A stretch of DNA of 39,819 bases from an uncultured Butyricicoccus sp. (GCA_910584935.1 CAJUDU010000019.1:1-39819), one strand, 5' to 3'; counted from the first letter of the stretch, positions 16,802 to 25,440 are shown. Translations and numbers: made by a program. The notes: generated from the sequence alone by a model not told the origin.

Positions 16802-19800
16802 TCAACCCACCGGATAAGTAGATAAATATTTTTCCAGCTCAGCGGCTTTTGGCGGGGTATGTGGTCTTAACTGGAAGGTATTTTTCACACCGTCTGTAAA
16901 ATAAACGGTGTTATCCCGCAGCCCAGCAACTGATACATTCTCAATCAAATTGCCTGCGTCAGTGGGATTTAAAGCGAAAATAACCCGTTCTGGGAAACGG
17001 GACAGCAAATTGCTGCCATAATACATAGTGTCACGCACAGTTTGATATTCCAGTGAGCTTACAACAAAATGGATGCCAAATCCAGAACCATCCTCCATCA
17101 TTTTGATGAGTTTTTCGCCAGCGGATAAGTTGCTGCCATTGCCGCCGCTGGTTTCTTTGTGCTCCAGCACATCAAAAACAGCCGCAAATGGGTTTGCCGA
17201 ATCAATTTCGGGCTGTGGTTCCGGCTCTGCTGGTGTATCCAAATATTCTGTTTCATCCACCCGCTCGCCTTTGAGCATTGATTTTACAATATCAAGGAAT
17301 TGCAAATTTTCAATCATAACAAAAATAGATTCGCTACTATTTTGTTTTTTCCACGCCTGATATTTTTCATAAATCTCATGGATAAACCGGAGGATATCCG
17401 CACGGTTTTCCGCCATATGGAAACGCGGCGTATACTGTCCCAGTATATGATAAAACGACATCGCGCCTTCATCGCCAACGAGTATATCTCCATCCATACA
17501 GTATACCGAAGCATTCCGGTTGAGGACAGCAGAAATCATATAATCTTGTGAAACCATATGCGCCATAGTTTCATTTGTGCCGCAAATCAGCATATTATGC
17601 CGACGTTTCCGGTCAATCGTGACCGCAAATGGCGGCGCAACTTTAATCAGTGTGCCCAAATGGATGGAAACTGCCACTTCATCCGATGGACCGATGCCCA
17701 TTTCCTGGAAATAATCAAGCAGGTTTGTCATCCGCCCACCTTCAAAGGTTTTCAGTGCATATGGCTGATCCGCAAATGCTTTGCTAATCTGCTCCAGGTA
17801 TTGTCTTTGCATATCAGCATCACAATAGGCCGTCTGTAACCCAATATTAGCCTGCTCAGTGTAATCCAGATTCATGACGGCTGTGCCGACCGCACCTTTC
17901 ATCATAGCAAGTGCTTTTGTATCATTTTGGTCAGAAAACAGGTATCGTGCATCATCTTCCCCACATTTTAACCCAATGCGGACACGCATTTGTTCTACCG
18001 TGCCATAAGAAATGGTCAAAGAAGAAATCACTTTGGTGGATTGGGTTGCCATCAGCAGATGAATGCCGAATGCCCGCCCTTCTGTCACCAGCCGTTTTGT
18101 CAGCTCGGCACAGTTCAGCGCTACTTTCCGGTTTGCCGCGTCGTTAAATAAAATTTGGAACTCATCCATAATCACCAAAATGCGTGGCATTGGCTTGCCG
18201 GTTATGGCAACATAATCCTTAATTTTGGTCACACTGCCTGCTTCTTTAAATGCCTGTGCCCTGCTGCCCATTTCAGCCACAAGGTTTTCCAAAATGCTTT
18301 CCCCAAATTCCTGCATAGCGTCCAGTGCCAGCAAACGGATATGCGGCAAACGGGCAGATTCATAAATTTTAAACTCGGTGCCGCTTTTGAAGTCCATTAG
18401 ATAAAGCTGCAAAGCATCCGGACTGTAATGCAGCATACTGCTCATAATAATCGTATGCAGCAATGTCGATTTGCCTGAACCGGTTGCGCCAGCAATCAGC
18501 CCATGGTGAGAAGACCCTTGCCCAAGCGTTAAAGAAACAATGCTGTCCCCATCCCCAATGCCAACTGGGATATGCAAAGCATCTGCGGATTGCTCCGCAA
18601 ATAATTGCGGCGGCAAGATATCCCGGAATGACAGCCCCTGTTTTTTCAGGGTTTCCGTCCGGCTAAGATATGTGCTGACAAATGAATCAACACTTTTGCT
18701 GTCAAGCGGCTGCGGCAAATTGATTTGCAGGTTATATGGCAATAAACCATACCGCCCATCTTTATAACCGACGGAAATACAATGCTTTGCAAGCTGTTCC
18801 AGCCGGCTATCTAAACTTTCATAACGGGAAAATTGGATTGCCGGGTTATGGCAGATGATTGTAAAAATGCCGCATTTATTGCCATTGCGCAGGATATTCG
18901 CAAGCAAATCCATACTTCTGCCGTCCAGCCCGCACGGGAAATCATAAATCAGCAATACCGTTACAGTTTCCGGGCGGTTTGGCGTGTTCAAGTTATATTC
19001 CAGAATATTTTCATATCGGTTGCCCAGTTTTTCCTGAATAAATTCATCAATTTGGATGTTTAATTTTTGCAAACGGTTGTGCATATCCTCTGCGATAGTA
19101 TGTATTTTGCCGTCAAAAAGTTCTGGCGCACGCTGCCGGAAATCCAAAAACGGTGTAATGCTGCCTGCACGCTGTTCACCATCAAAAATACAGAAATTCA
19201 CCTTGGATACTGGCATAAACGATAAAAATCCCCACATCACATGATGAGTAAACGCTAAAACCTCCCGGTTAATGGTTTCATTGGACTGGAGTAACAGGTT
19301 AAATGGATTGCCAAGCCCAAACGCAAGCGGCAGTTCCACAAAGGAGGCTTTTTCCCCTTTGCCGCCGGCGCCAAAAGCGCTGGCAATGCGCCCAAATCCT
19401 GGGCTATCCGCAAACAAATCCGCAGGGTACAACACACTGCCCAGCATCATTCGGATTGGGAATGGACAGTTTGCATCTGGGACTTTACCATAATCGGTTT
19501 CATAATCTGACATCATTGCATGGATACCACTGATATGATTTTCCAGCGCCTGCATATTAGTTTCATCTGCCAGCCGTTTAATCATTGGTGAAAATGCGAT
19601 ACCACGGTTTTGGATGCCTTCAAAAACAAGCAGGTATTTGCTGAAAAACTTTGCGAATACCCCTTTATCTGGCATAGGATAGGACAAAAGCGGCAACCCT
19701 TTCAACAAGAAATCTGCCCCGCTTTGCTGGATGGGCATGGAAAGATTACGGATTTCCCGCAAACTGTTTGCATATTCTTGGGAATGCCGTGGTTCGGTTT

Positions 19801-21217
19801 CCGGCTCATAAGCAATGATGGTATAAATCCCGCACCGGCTGCCATTGCGCAGGATATTGCGCAGTTCCGCGAGCATTCGTTCATCAAACCCACGCGGGAA
19901 ATCATACAGCATTAGCAGTGTGATTTCAGCGCGGCTGCCTGGCGTTTGTTTGGCATATTCAAAAATATTCTGATATTGGTTGCCCAATTTATCTTGTAGG
20001 ATATCTTCAATTTTTTCATTCAGCTGGTTGATTTTCGCGGCAATTTCTTCCCTGCCTGTATAAAACTTTTCGTCAAACAGTTCCGGCAGTTTTTTACGTG
20101 CATCAAAAAATGGCGCAACACTGTTGCCACGATTTTCTGGGTCAATAACCGTATAGCAAAGGCTGGCAACCGGACAGGTGGATAGAAACCCAAACAATGC
20201 AGCATGAGTAAATGCCTGCACTGCTGTCTGATTGGAATGGTCACTTTCCACCATCCAAACCGGCGCATCTTCCAGCGACAGAATAACTGGCAAACGGATT
20301 GCCCCATTCGCCAAAATTGACTTGCATTTTTCCTGTATAATCGACGCAACAATTTTAGACTGCACAAAAAATTCCACAGGATAATCTGCAAAACACATAT
20401 ACAACACACCATCACGGATATCCGGCGCGCTATTGACTTTTGCAACCGTCCCGGCATAGCTTGTCATAATCGCCTGCAAATACTGTACAAATTCATCTGG
20501 CAAGATATTGTCCAGCGCCCCATAAATTTGCCCGGCAATCTGGTCAAGTGTTGCCGTATAATTGTTTTCAAAATTTGCTGATTCCGCATGATGCCGCTGT
20601 ATTGCGGCATTCCGCTGGGTTTCATACTGGGATTTTAGTGCATTCAGGTTTTCGGCTGTCACCGCAGGCAAAACGCTTTCCATTTCTTTGATAAATGCGT
20701 GAACTGTATTTTTCAGCAGGAGCAGTTCTTCATAATCTTTTTTCCGCTGGCTGGAAAATAAAAAATTCAGCCCATTGAGTAATCCTGGCAGGATATCTTC
20801 GGCATACTTTTTGGAAAGCAGATTAAAATCGGTTTGTATCCTGCTGAGTGTGGTAAAATAGTCATAACTTTCCGCGTATTTGCTGCTGATTTCGGCGGAT
20901 AATTCGCTTTCACGTTTCTTTTTGGTTTTGACATAATATTTATCCGCTTGTGTCAGTTCACTGTCCATCCGTTCCACCGCGCTGCTGATGGTTTTGGCGT
21001 CCCGCATAGTCTGTTGTGCCTTATTGCGCACAGCATTGCAACTTGCCTGATAATTTTGCTCCAATGCTGTTAGTTCCTGTTTATGCCGTCTTGTAAGCTG
21101 GGCTTTGCCGCTGTCATATTGCTGCTGGGTAGCTTGGATTAAATTTTCCGCTTGGTCTGCAAATGTATTGATATCAGAAATCAGCGCAATGATTTCATTT
21201 TGCGTAATGGCACGCAT
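16802..21217 (-). CDS. FtsK/SpoIIIE-type ATPase, EssC/Ecc-like, with four ATPase-like modules and no membrane anchor
   Basis: The 1471-residue protein would be the motor of the operon's secretion system. Residues 1-270 are largely helical and coiled-coil. Two modules at about 305-475 and 625-795 are clearly similar to each other (ILQDKLGNQYQNIFEY against FIQEKLGNRYENILEY; LRNILRNGSRCGIYTII against LANILRNGNKCGIFTII) and lack Walker motifs. The third module is active-looking: Walker A GATGSGKST (910-918), Walker B ILVIMDEF (D1018, E1019), and a sensor-like LLMATQST. The fourth (about 1180-1460) is degenerate (LICGTNETMA). EssC of type VIIb systems has FHA domains and two membrane helices; neither is seen here. 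ATG follows GGAAGGGG, 22 bases after the E1-like gene. Last gene of the operon. Confidence 0.9.
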   Translation of the reverse strand: MRAITQNEIIALISDINTFADQAENLIQATQQQYDSGKAQLTRRHKQELTALEQNYQASCNAVRNKAQQTMRDAKTISSAVERMDSELTQADKYYVKTKKKRESELSAEISSKYAESYDYFTTLSRIQTDFNLLSKKYAEDILPGLLNGLNFLFSSQRKKDYEELLLLKNTVHAFIKEMESVLPAVTAENLNALKSQYETQRNAAIQRHHAESANFENNYTATLDQIAGQIYGALDNILPDEFVQYLQAIMTSYAGTVAKVNSAPDIRDGVLYMCFADYPVEFFVQSKIVASIIQEKCKSILANGAIRLPVILSLEDAPVWMVESDHSNQTAVQAFTHAALFGFLSTCPVASLCYTVIDPENRGNSVAPFFDARKKLPELFDEKFYTGREEIAAKINQLNEKIEDILQDKLGNQYQNIFEYAKQTPGSRAEITLLMLYDFPRGFDERMLAELRNILRNGSRCGIYTIIAYEPETEPRHSQEYANSLREIRNLSMPIQQSGADFLLKGLPLLSYPMPDKGVFAKFFSKYLLVFEGIQNRGIAFSPMIKRLADETNMQALENHISGIHAMMSDYETDYGKVPDANCPFPIRMMLGSVLYPADLFADSPGFGRIASAFGAGGKGEKASFVELPLAFGLGNPFNLLLQSNETINREVLAFTHHVMWGFLSFMPVSKVNFCIFDGEQRAGSITPFLDFRQRAPELFDGKIHTIAEDMHNRLQKLNIQIDEFIQEKLGNRYENILEYNLNTPNRPETVTVLLIYDFPCGLDGRSMDLLANILRNGNKCGIFTIICHNPAIQFSRYESLDSRLEQLAKHCISVGYKDGRYGLLPYNLQINLPQPLDSKSVDSFVSTYLSRTETLKKQGLSFRDILPPQLFAEQSADALHIPVGIGDGDSIVSLTLGQGSSHHGLIAGATGSGKSTLLHTIIMSSMLHYSPDALQLYLMDFKSGTEFKIYESARLPHIRLLALDAMQEFGESILENLVAEMGSRAQAFKEAGSVTKIKDYVAITGKPMPRILVIMDEFQILFNDAANRKVALNCAELTKRLVTEGRAFGIHLLMATQSTKVISSLTISYGTVEQMRVRIGLKCGEDDARYLFSDQNDTKALAMMKGAVGTAVMNLDYTEQANIGLQTAYCDADMQRQYLEQISKAFADQPYALKTFEGGRMTNLLDYFQEMGIGPSDEVAVSIHLGTLIKVAPPFAVTIDRKRRHNMLICGTNETMAHMVSQDYMISAVLNRNASVYCMDGDILVGDEGAMSFYHILGQYTPRFHMAENRADILRFIHEIYEKYQAWKKQNSSESIFVMIENLQFLDIVKSMLKGERVDETEYLDTPAEPEPQPEIDSANPFAAVFDVLEHKETSGGNGSNLSAGEKLIKMMEDGSGFGIHFVVSSLEYQTVRDTMYYGSNLLSRFPERVIFALNPTDAGNLIENVSVAGLRDNTVYFTDGVKNTFQLRPHTPPKAAELEKYLSTYPVG

Positions 21218-21239
21218 CGGTTTTCCCCTTCCCCTGCCG

Positions 21240-22397
21240 TTATTTTTCGTCTAACTCATATTGGCAGGTGCCTTTGCAGCCCTTGCCAAAACCAACCACA
21301 AGTGATGTCGTTACCTGCAATGGATAACTGAAAATTTCCACCATTTCCCCACCAATTGCCGGGTTGCTGGTATTACAAATCAGGGTATATTGCTTCAAAT
21401 CATTCAGCAAACGTGGAATATATGTTTCATTCCCTGTGTTTAAGATATCAATAATCAGTTTAATGCCAATACTGGTGATAAAATTAATATCCACAGAAAT
21501 GCCCGGTTCAAATTTCAGCCCTTCGATATTTTCCTGATTGGAATAGACATGATGATTGGCTTCCACCCGTGCGGACAAGCCGCCGCCATCACCCAAAGCG
21601 CATTCATAGCAAGGCATCCCCTGCCCTGGGATATGGTAAAAAATCTCTCCCGCATAAGCGCGTTCCCAAAAGCCGATGGAAACAAACGCGGCGGAATAAT
21701 AAATGCTAATGCGGTTAGCATAGACATCCGCGATACGGTTGTCAGCACAGCCGACAAAAACTGTTTCATGTGGGACGCAGCATTCATCCAGCATAGTTTT
21801 GGGGATATTTTGCAAAATTCCTTCAAATGTATGGATTTCCACTTTCGGATTAATATTTTTCAGTTTACGGGTCAGCGCATTGATTTTGAGATCCCCAACA
21901 TCTTCAATGCCGCATTGATGACGGCAAAGGTTATGATATTCCACAATATCCGGATCAACCAGCATAAAATGCCCCACGCCTGCGCGGGCAAGCTCCATCG
22001 CGACAAGGCTTCCCACTGAACCGCAGCCTGAAATCACCACACATTTCCGGTTCATGGCATCGGTTTCAAGAATGCCTTTGTTCCGGGAAAAAATGCTTTG
22101 ATATAAGCCATAAGCTTCTGTTTTCAGCTTTTTGCCATTCAGGAAAAAGGTTATGCCCTCCTCTGCCGCAATGCCGCAGAACCCATCTGCAAGCGGCTGC
22201 TGCCCAGCTGGCAGCACCTCGCCAAGGTATTCGCCATGGCTGGCGAGTTCCTCCGGGAAAATATTAAATATCCCTGTGGCGGCAAAATATTTGCCATAAA
22301 GCGGTTTACAGGATGTTTCATGCAGTTGTTCTTCTGAGATAAAAACCGTGACCTCGATTTCCTCTCCGAAAAAGTTTTTTGGTATAATAATATCCAT
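21240..22397 (-). CDS. E1/ThiF/MoeB-like adenylating enzyme
   Basis: The 385-residue protein has a novel-looking N-terminal region (1-115) and an E1 adenylation domain. Visible motifs are the nucleotide loop SGCGSVGS (G124, G126, G129), acidic D148 in MLVDPD, arginine R159 in NLCRHQ, lysine K171 in DLKINA, and D219 in GCADNR. CYEC (C263, C266) and CKGTC (C374, C378) could form the zinc site of the ThiF/MoeB/Uba4 group; one cysteine could alternatively be catalytic. Such enzymes activate the C-terminus of a ubiquitin-like protein as an acyl-adenylate. Here it is directly followed by the FtsK-like gene and preceded by JAMM and E2-like genes, which argues for conjugation or modifier processing rather than thiamine or molybdopterin synthesis. 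GGGGGAT precedes the ATG. Confidence 0.9.
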   Translation of the reverse strand: MDIIIPKNFFGEEIEVTVFISEEQLHETSCKPLYGKYFAATGIFNIFPEELASHGEYLGEVLPAGQQPLADGFCGIAAEEGITFFLNGKKLKTEAYGLYQSIFSRNKGILETDAMNRKCVVISGCGSVGSLVAMELARAGVGHFMLVDPDIVEYHNLCRHQCGIEDVGDLKINALTRKLKNINPKVEIHTFEGILQNIPKTMLDECCVPHETVFVGCADNRIADVYANRISIYYSAAFVSIGFWERAYAGEIFYHIPGQGMPCYECALGDGGGLSARVEANHHVYSNQENIEGLKFEPGISVDINFITSIGIKLIIDILNTGNETYIPRLLNDLKQYTLICNTSNPAIGGEMVEIFSYPLQVTTSLVVGFGKGCKGTCQYELDEK

Positions 22398-22411
22398 ATC
22401 CTATCCCCCTA

Positions 22412-23335
22412 TTATAAAAAGAACAATTTAGAAAATACGTCTGAAAGCCTAGACGCCGGCGCGGTATGCGCTTCTTTTAAAAGCCCTGGATGATATTGAT
22501 AACAATCCTGTCCATAAGAAAGGATAATCCCTTGCTGCTGCAAAGAATAAAGGAAAACCATGCGTTCAATGCCGCCAGCTGTATCCTGATAAAGAATCAG
22601 GAATTTATCTTTTAGTGTTAAGGAAACTTCTATCCCGATTTCATCTGCCAGAAAAGAAATATCATCAAAGACCGCATTGATGAGTTGTTCCTGTACTGCA
22701 TCGCCGCAAGCGGCATCCTCTGCCGCAGGCAAAGCACATTGATACTTTGCAAGCGCAGGTGTAACCGACTGCATAAACTGTGCCAGGCTTACTGAGGCGC
22801 GGGAAGTTTTCGCCGCAGGATATAGGATATTCTCCATCATATTCATAAAGCGTTCGGGCGTTTTGAGTTGTAATAGTTCTGGTGGGAGCAAATGATCCCC
22901 AATTTCATAGGGGATTATCATATAATGGCAAGGTCTTGCAACATGATAGACGGTCAAGCGGAACCCAGGATCAATATTCACCAGCGCGGAAATTGCGCCA
23001 CATTCACGCATGGCAGCATATTTAGCATTTGTACCATTATCCGTTGTGGAAAACTGGTCAAATGAACCTGGATGACGATGCCATAACCCAATCAGCCCCA
23101 AGGGCTGGTCATAAAGGTTTGCAATTTTATTAATCAGGTGCTGGGTATATTTCTGGTCATATTCAAAATATGCCACTTCAAAAATAGATTTAGGCCCGGG
23201 GTCAATGGATTCAACAATATACCAGTTACCATCCCGCACTGCCCCAAGGAATAACCCACCAGTTTCTGTTTTTATTTTTTCTGTTGTTTCTGCCAATACC
23301 GCCGCATATGCCCGATTTGAAAAGTATGCCTTCAT
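22412..23335 (-). CDS. JAB1/MPN/Mov34 (JAMM) metallopeptidase-domain protein
   Basis: I start at the ATG at 23335, directly behind GGGAGG, giving 307 residues. The first 130 residues are a JAMM domain with all zinc and catalytic residues: E24 in KTETGGLFLG, and HRHPGSFDQFSTTD, which gives the exact H-X-H-X7-S-X2-D pattern (H86, H88, S96, D99). JAMM enzymes cut isopeptide or peptide bonds after the C-terminal glycine of ubiquitin-like proteins, either maturing a modifier or removing it. The C-terminal 170 residues are unassigned and include a predicted helical part and strands such as KDKFLILYQDTAGGIERMVF. Its neighbours are an E2-like gene upstream and an E1-like gene 14 bases downstream. Confidence 0.92.
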   Translation of the reverse strand: MKAYFSNRAYAAVLAETTEKIKTETGGLFLGAVRDGNWYIVESIDPGPKSIFEVAYFEYDQKYTQHLINKIANLYDQPLGLIGLWHRHPGSFDQFSTTDNGTNAKYAAMRECGAISALVNIDPGFRLTVYHVARPCHYMIIPYEIGDHLLPPELLQLKTPERFMNMMENILYPAAKTSRASVSLAQFMQSVTPALAKYQCALPAAEDAACGDAVQEQLINAVFDDISFLADEIGIEVSLTLKDKFLILYQDTAGGIERMVFLYSLQQQGIILSYGQDCYQYHPGLLKEAHTAPASRLSDVFSKLFFL

Positions 23336-23358
23336 AAACTTGCCTCCCTGTAAGAAAA

Positions 23359-23402
23359 ACATCCAAACCCTCCATTTGTATTCAAGCAGAGGGTTTGGAT
23401 GT
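23359..23402 (-). terminator. Intra-operon hairpin with T run (attenuator-like)
   Basis: On the minus strand ACATCCAAACCCTC and GAGGGTTTGGATGT form a perfect 14-base-pair stem with a 16-base loop, followed by TTTTC and then the JAMM gene's ribosome site. It lies between the E2-like and JAMM genes. It looks like a terminator inside the operon, so the distal genes JAMM, E1 and FtsK may be expressed at a lower level or under separate control. Confidence 0.7.
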
Positions 23403-23411
23403 CCCATTTTT

Positions 23412-23963
23412 TTAATAATTGCCCTCCATGGCAAGATCATCGCTGATTTCGCCATTCAGCCACATTTCACAAAGGATAATCCATTTGCAAGCCCAACTTA
23501 ATGCGGAAGCCGCAGAAGTGGACTGTGTTTTATCGCCTTTGAAATATTTCGGGTCTGCGGTACAGATAAAATATTCTTCCTGCCTGCCAAAGTTATCGCG
23601 GTAGATATGTGGCAAACCAAGCCCAAAGCCATGGGCAACCGCATTGTCATATGTTCCATAGGTTTCCATCACAAGGGGCATCATACGGTCCGCAATATCT
23701 TTCAGGCGCGGGCTGAGCGGAAGGATTTGGACTGTGCCGCCATATTCGCTTGTGCTTAATACCTTGGGATGGGTATTTTTATAAAGCAGCATAATATCCC
23801 ATACCATGCCGCCCTCACCAGTTGGCTGGACTTTGCCCCGCCAATATAGGCGTCCTGAACCATCCTGAAGCTGGTCTATGGTAAAAGACGGGAAGAATTT
23901 CCGCATTGCGGCAACTTCCATTTGATAAAGCTGCGGGTCACTTTGATACCAATAATAAGCCAC
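23412..23963 (-). CDS. E2-like (ubiquitin-conjugating-enzyme-fold) protein
   Basis: The 183-residue protein starts with GTG at 23963 behind AAGGGGG. It shows the order of elements expected of prokaryotic E2-like proteins: an early strand (RLYWRGKVQP), a strand pair (VWDIMLLYKNTHPKVLS) where E2 enzymes have their P-rich loop, a flap with LPHIYRDN, then YFICTADPKYF containing the candidate catalytic C134, and a final helix (SALSWACKWIILCEMWLNGE) like the last E2 helices. The assignment rests on pattern plus context (E1-like and JAMM genes follow) and not on a strong motif, so a fold search is needed. C159 and C165 are in the last helix and less likely catalytic. Confidence 0.72.
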   Translation of the reverse strand: MAYYWYQSDPQLYQMEVAAMRKFFPSFTIDQLQDGSGRLYWRGKVQPTGEGGMVWDIMLLYKNTHPKVLSTSEYGGTVQILPLSPRLKDIADRMMPLVMETYGTYDNAVAHGFGLGLPHIYRDNFGRQEEYFICTADPKYFKGDKTQSTSAASALSWACKWIILCEMWLNGEISDDLAMEGNY

Positions 23964-23977
23964 GGCAAAAATCCCCC

Positions 23978-24145
23978 TTATGCCAGCTTGCCATCCGGGA
24001 CTTGGATGCCAGCCAGCCCTTGCATTTCAGCGTCCTCGCGTTTTTCCACTTCACCCGTTGCCGTTACGACAACTGGTTCACCAGAACGTAACGCCTCTGC
24101 CAAAGCACGCCTTCTTGCAGCAGCAATCGCATCATTATTTTCCAT
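23978..24145 (-). CDS. 55-residue protein of unknown function in the secretion/conjugation operon
   Basis: A short open frame with a strong ribosome site (GTAGGAGGTA, good spacing) lies between the B-box protein gene and the E2-like gene, with gaps of 28 and 14 bases, so it is very likely translated. The product begins with an amphipathic, alanine- and arginine-rich helix (about residues 4-20, AIAAARRRALAEALRSG), then a short hydrophobic strand (PVVVTAT), a charged part, and ends ...GIQVPDGKLA. It has no cysteine, no membrane segment and no C-terminal diglycine. It is too short for a standard beta-grasp ubiquitin fold. It might be a modifier of another kind, an adaptor for the neighbouring enzymes, or a chaperone. 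I do not recognise the family. Confidence 0.65.
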   Translation of the reverse strand: MENNDAIAAARRRALAEALRSGEPVVVTATGEVEKREDAEMQGLAGIQVPDGKLA

Positions 24146-24173
24146 CTTTCAGTACCTCCTACTGTATGTTTTA

Positions 24174-25403
24174 TCAAGCCGCAAAGCTCCTGATAATTTC
24201 ACCGTTTTCGTTAATAGTTGCAACACAGCCACGTAGATTTGCTTCTGCTTGTGCTTCACCCTGCGACTGCACCATATGTGCATAAGAGTTATCTGCAAGG
24301 CGGCTGTCTTGCTGCAGCAGCGTTTGGATATCAACGCCGCGGTTCATATTCCGGATTAAGGTGTATTCCATATAATCCTGCATTTGGCGCAGGGCAGCGG
24401 TATCAGATTCAATAAATCCTGATGTTTGTTTTAGATAAACAATATAATGGTATGTATTTGAAACGGTTGCGCCAATACATTTAAAAATGATAATAGCGCT
24501 TTGTATTATCAGCGAAATAACCGTAACAATACCAAACTGCCCGCTGAAAGCAATTTTAATTGCTTCCCAAAGCATCGAACAGTATGCTTTTACCGCGCTT
24601 AAGAATACGCCGCCAACACAGCCATAGATCAGCCCGGCAATGGGACCACCTGCGGCACAGCCAAAGATAAACCCAAGGATAATACCAATGAGGGATAAAA
24701 TAAACTGGAATTTTATCACACGCTTATTCCGTTTGAGTTCGGCAATATTTTCAGCAACAAGCTGTTGACAACAATCGTAACATAACGCATGACCCTCATA
24801 TTCCCCAGCAGATACGCCATAATTATCAAAACAATCCTGGCAAATCAGCTTGCCACACCGGGCACACTTGGCAACAGCAGGCTCATCCGGATGGTAATAA
24901 CAGGCTGGGCCATTAGCATATGCTCTTGGTGGGGTAAACGTTGGTGCAGGGGGTGTGAATGTTGGCGCTGGCGGCGTAAATGTCGGTGTCTGCTTATCCA
25001 AACCGCCCTGTGGTGGCGTAAATGTCGGAATGGGTATGCCACTTTGTGGCGGGTTGAATGTCGGCGCTGGTTGATTTATCCCGTTCTGTGGCGGGTTGAA
25101 TGTCGGCGCTGGCGGTGTTGCCTCACCCTGCGGTGGCGCAAATGTTGGCGCTGGTGGTGTTGCCGCGCCCTGCGGTGGCGCAAATGTTGGCGCTGGTGGT
25201 GTTGCCTCACCCTGCGGCGGCGCAAATGTTGGCGCTGGTGGTGTTGCCTCACCCTGCGGCGAAGTAAAAATTGGGGTTGGCGCAGGTGGGGTATACACTG
25301 TGGATTGTTCTTGCGGTGCAATGGTAATCAGCCGCTGCCCGCACGCACCACAAAAAAGGGCATCATCCGGGTTTTTGGCGCCGCATCTCCCACAATAAGG
25401 CAT
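24174..25403 (-). CDS. Membrane protein with N-terminal zinc ribbon, proline-rich repeats and B-box-like zinc finger
   Basis: The 409-residue protein has, in order: a zinc ribbon (C4, C7, C18, C21; YCGRCGAKNPDDALFCGACG), a proline-rich repeat region (about 38-160) built of 14-residue units such as APTFAPPQGEATPP, a B-box-like binuclear zinc finger (C168, H171, C180, C183, C188, C191, H205, C208), three or so membrane helices (about 230-250, 252-275 and 288-312) and a cytoplasmic-looking C-terminal tail (about 325-409). It is the only obvious membrane protein in the operon. In literature known to me, bacterial B-box domains pair with membrane-associated peptidases; an E3-like or docking role is my inference from the E1, E2 and JAMM neighbours. 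GAGGAGG lies before the ATG. Confidence 0.85.
   Translation of the reverse strand: MPYCGRCGAKNPDDALFCGACGQRLITIAPQEQSTVYTPPAPTPIFTSPQGEATPPAPTFAPPQGEATPPAPTFAPPQGAATPPAPTFAPPQGEATPPAPTFNPPQNGINQPAPTFNPPQSGIPIPTFTPPQGGLDKQTPTFTPPAPTFTPPAPTFTPPRAYANGPACYYHPDEPAVAKCARCGKLICQDCFDNYGVSAGEYEGHALCYDCCQQLVAENIAELKRNKRVIKFQFILSLIGIILGFIFGCAAGGPIAGLIYGCVGGVFLSAVKAYCSMLWEAIKIAFSGQFGIVTVISLIIQSAIIIFKCIGATVSNTYHYIVYLKQTSGFIESDTAALRQMQDYMEYTLIRNMNRGVDIQTLLQQDSRLADNSYAHMVQSQGEAQAEANLRGCVATINENGEIIRSFAA
25096..25270 (-). repeat. In-gene tandem repeats of about 42 bases
   Basis: About four near-identical 42-base units encode the APTFAPPQGEATPP-type repeats of the zinc-ribbon/B-box protein. Further, more diverged units continue on the left to about 24920. 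Near identity at DNA level indicates recent expansion or gene conversion, and makes copy number likely to vary among strains and liable to assembly errors. Confidence 0.85.
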
Positions 25404-25440
25404 TTACATTCCTCCTCTTTCCGATTTCTACATGATAAAC

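Noticed and set aside
21240..22397. ThiF or MoeB for thiamine or molybdopterin synthesis
   Set aside because: The protein has a long unknown N-terminus, and no ThiS/MoaD, ThiG or MoaE gene is nearby; E2-like and JAMM genes are.
23978..24145. The 55-residue protein as a Pup-like modifier
   Set aside because: Pup is a disordered protein ending in GGQ or GGE and needs PafA/Dop. This protein ends in LA, and no PafA-like gene is present.
25096..25270. Regular direct repeats that could suggest a CRISPR array
   Set aside because: The units are contiguous 42-base tandem copies without unique spacers and lie inside a coding frame for proline-rich repeats.
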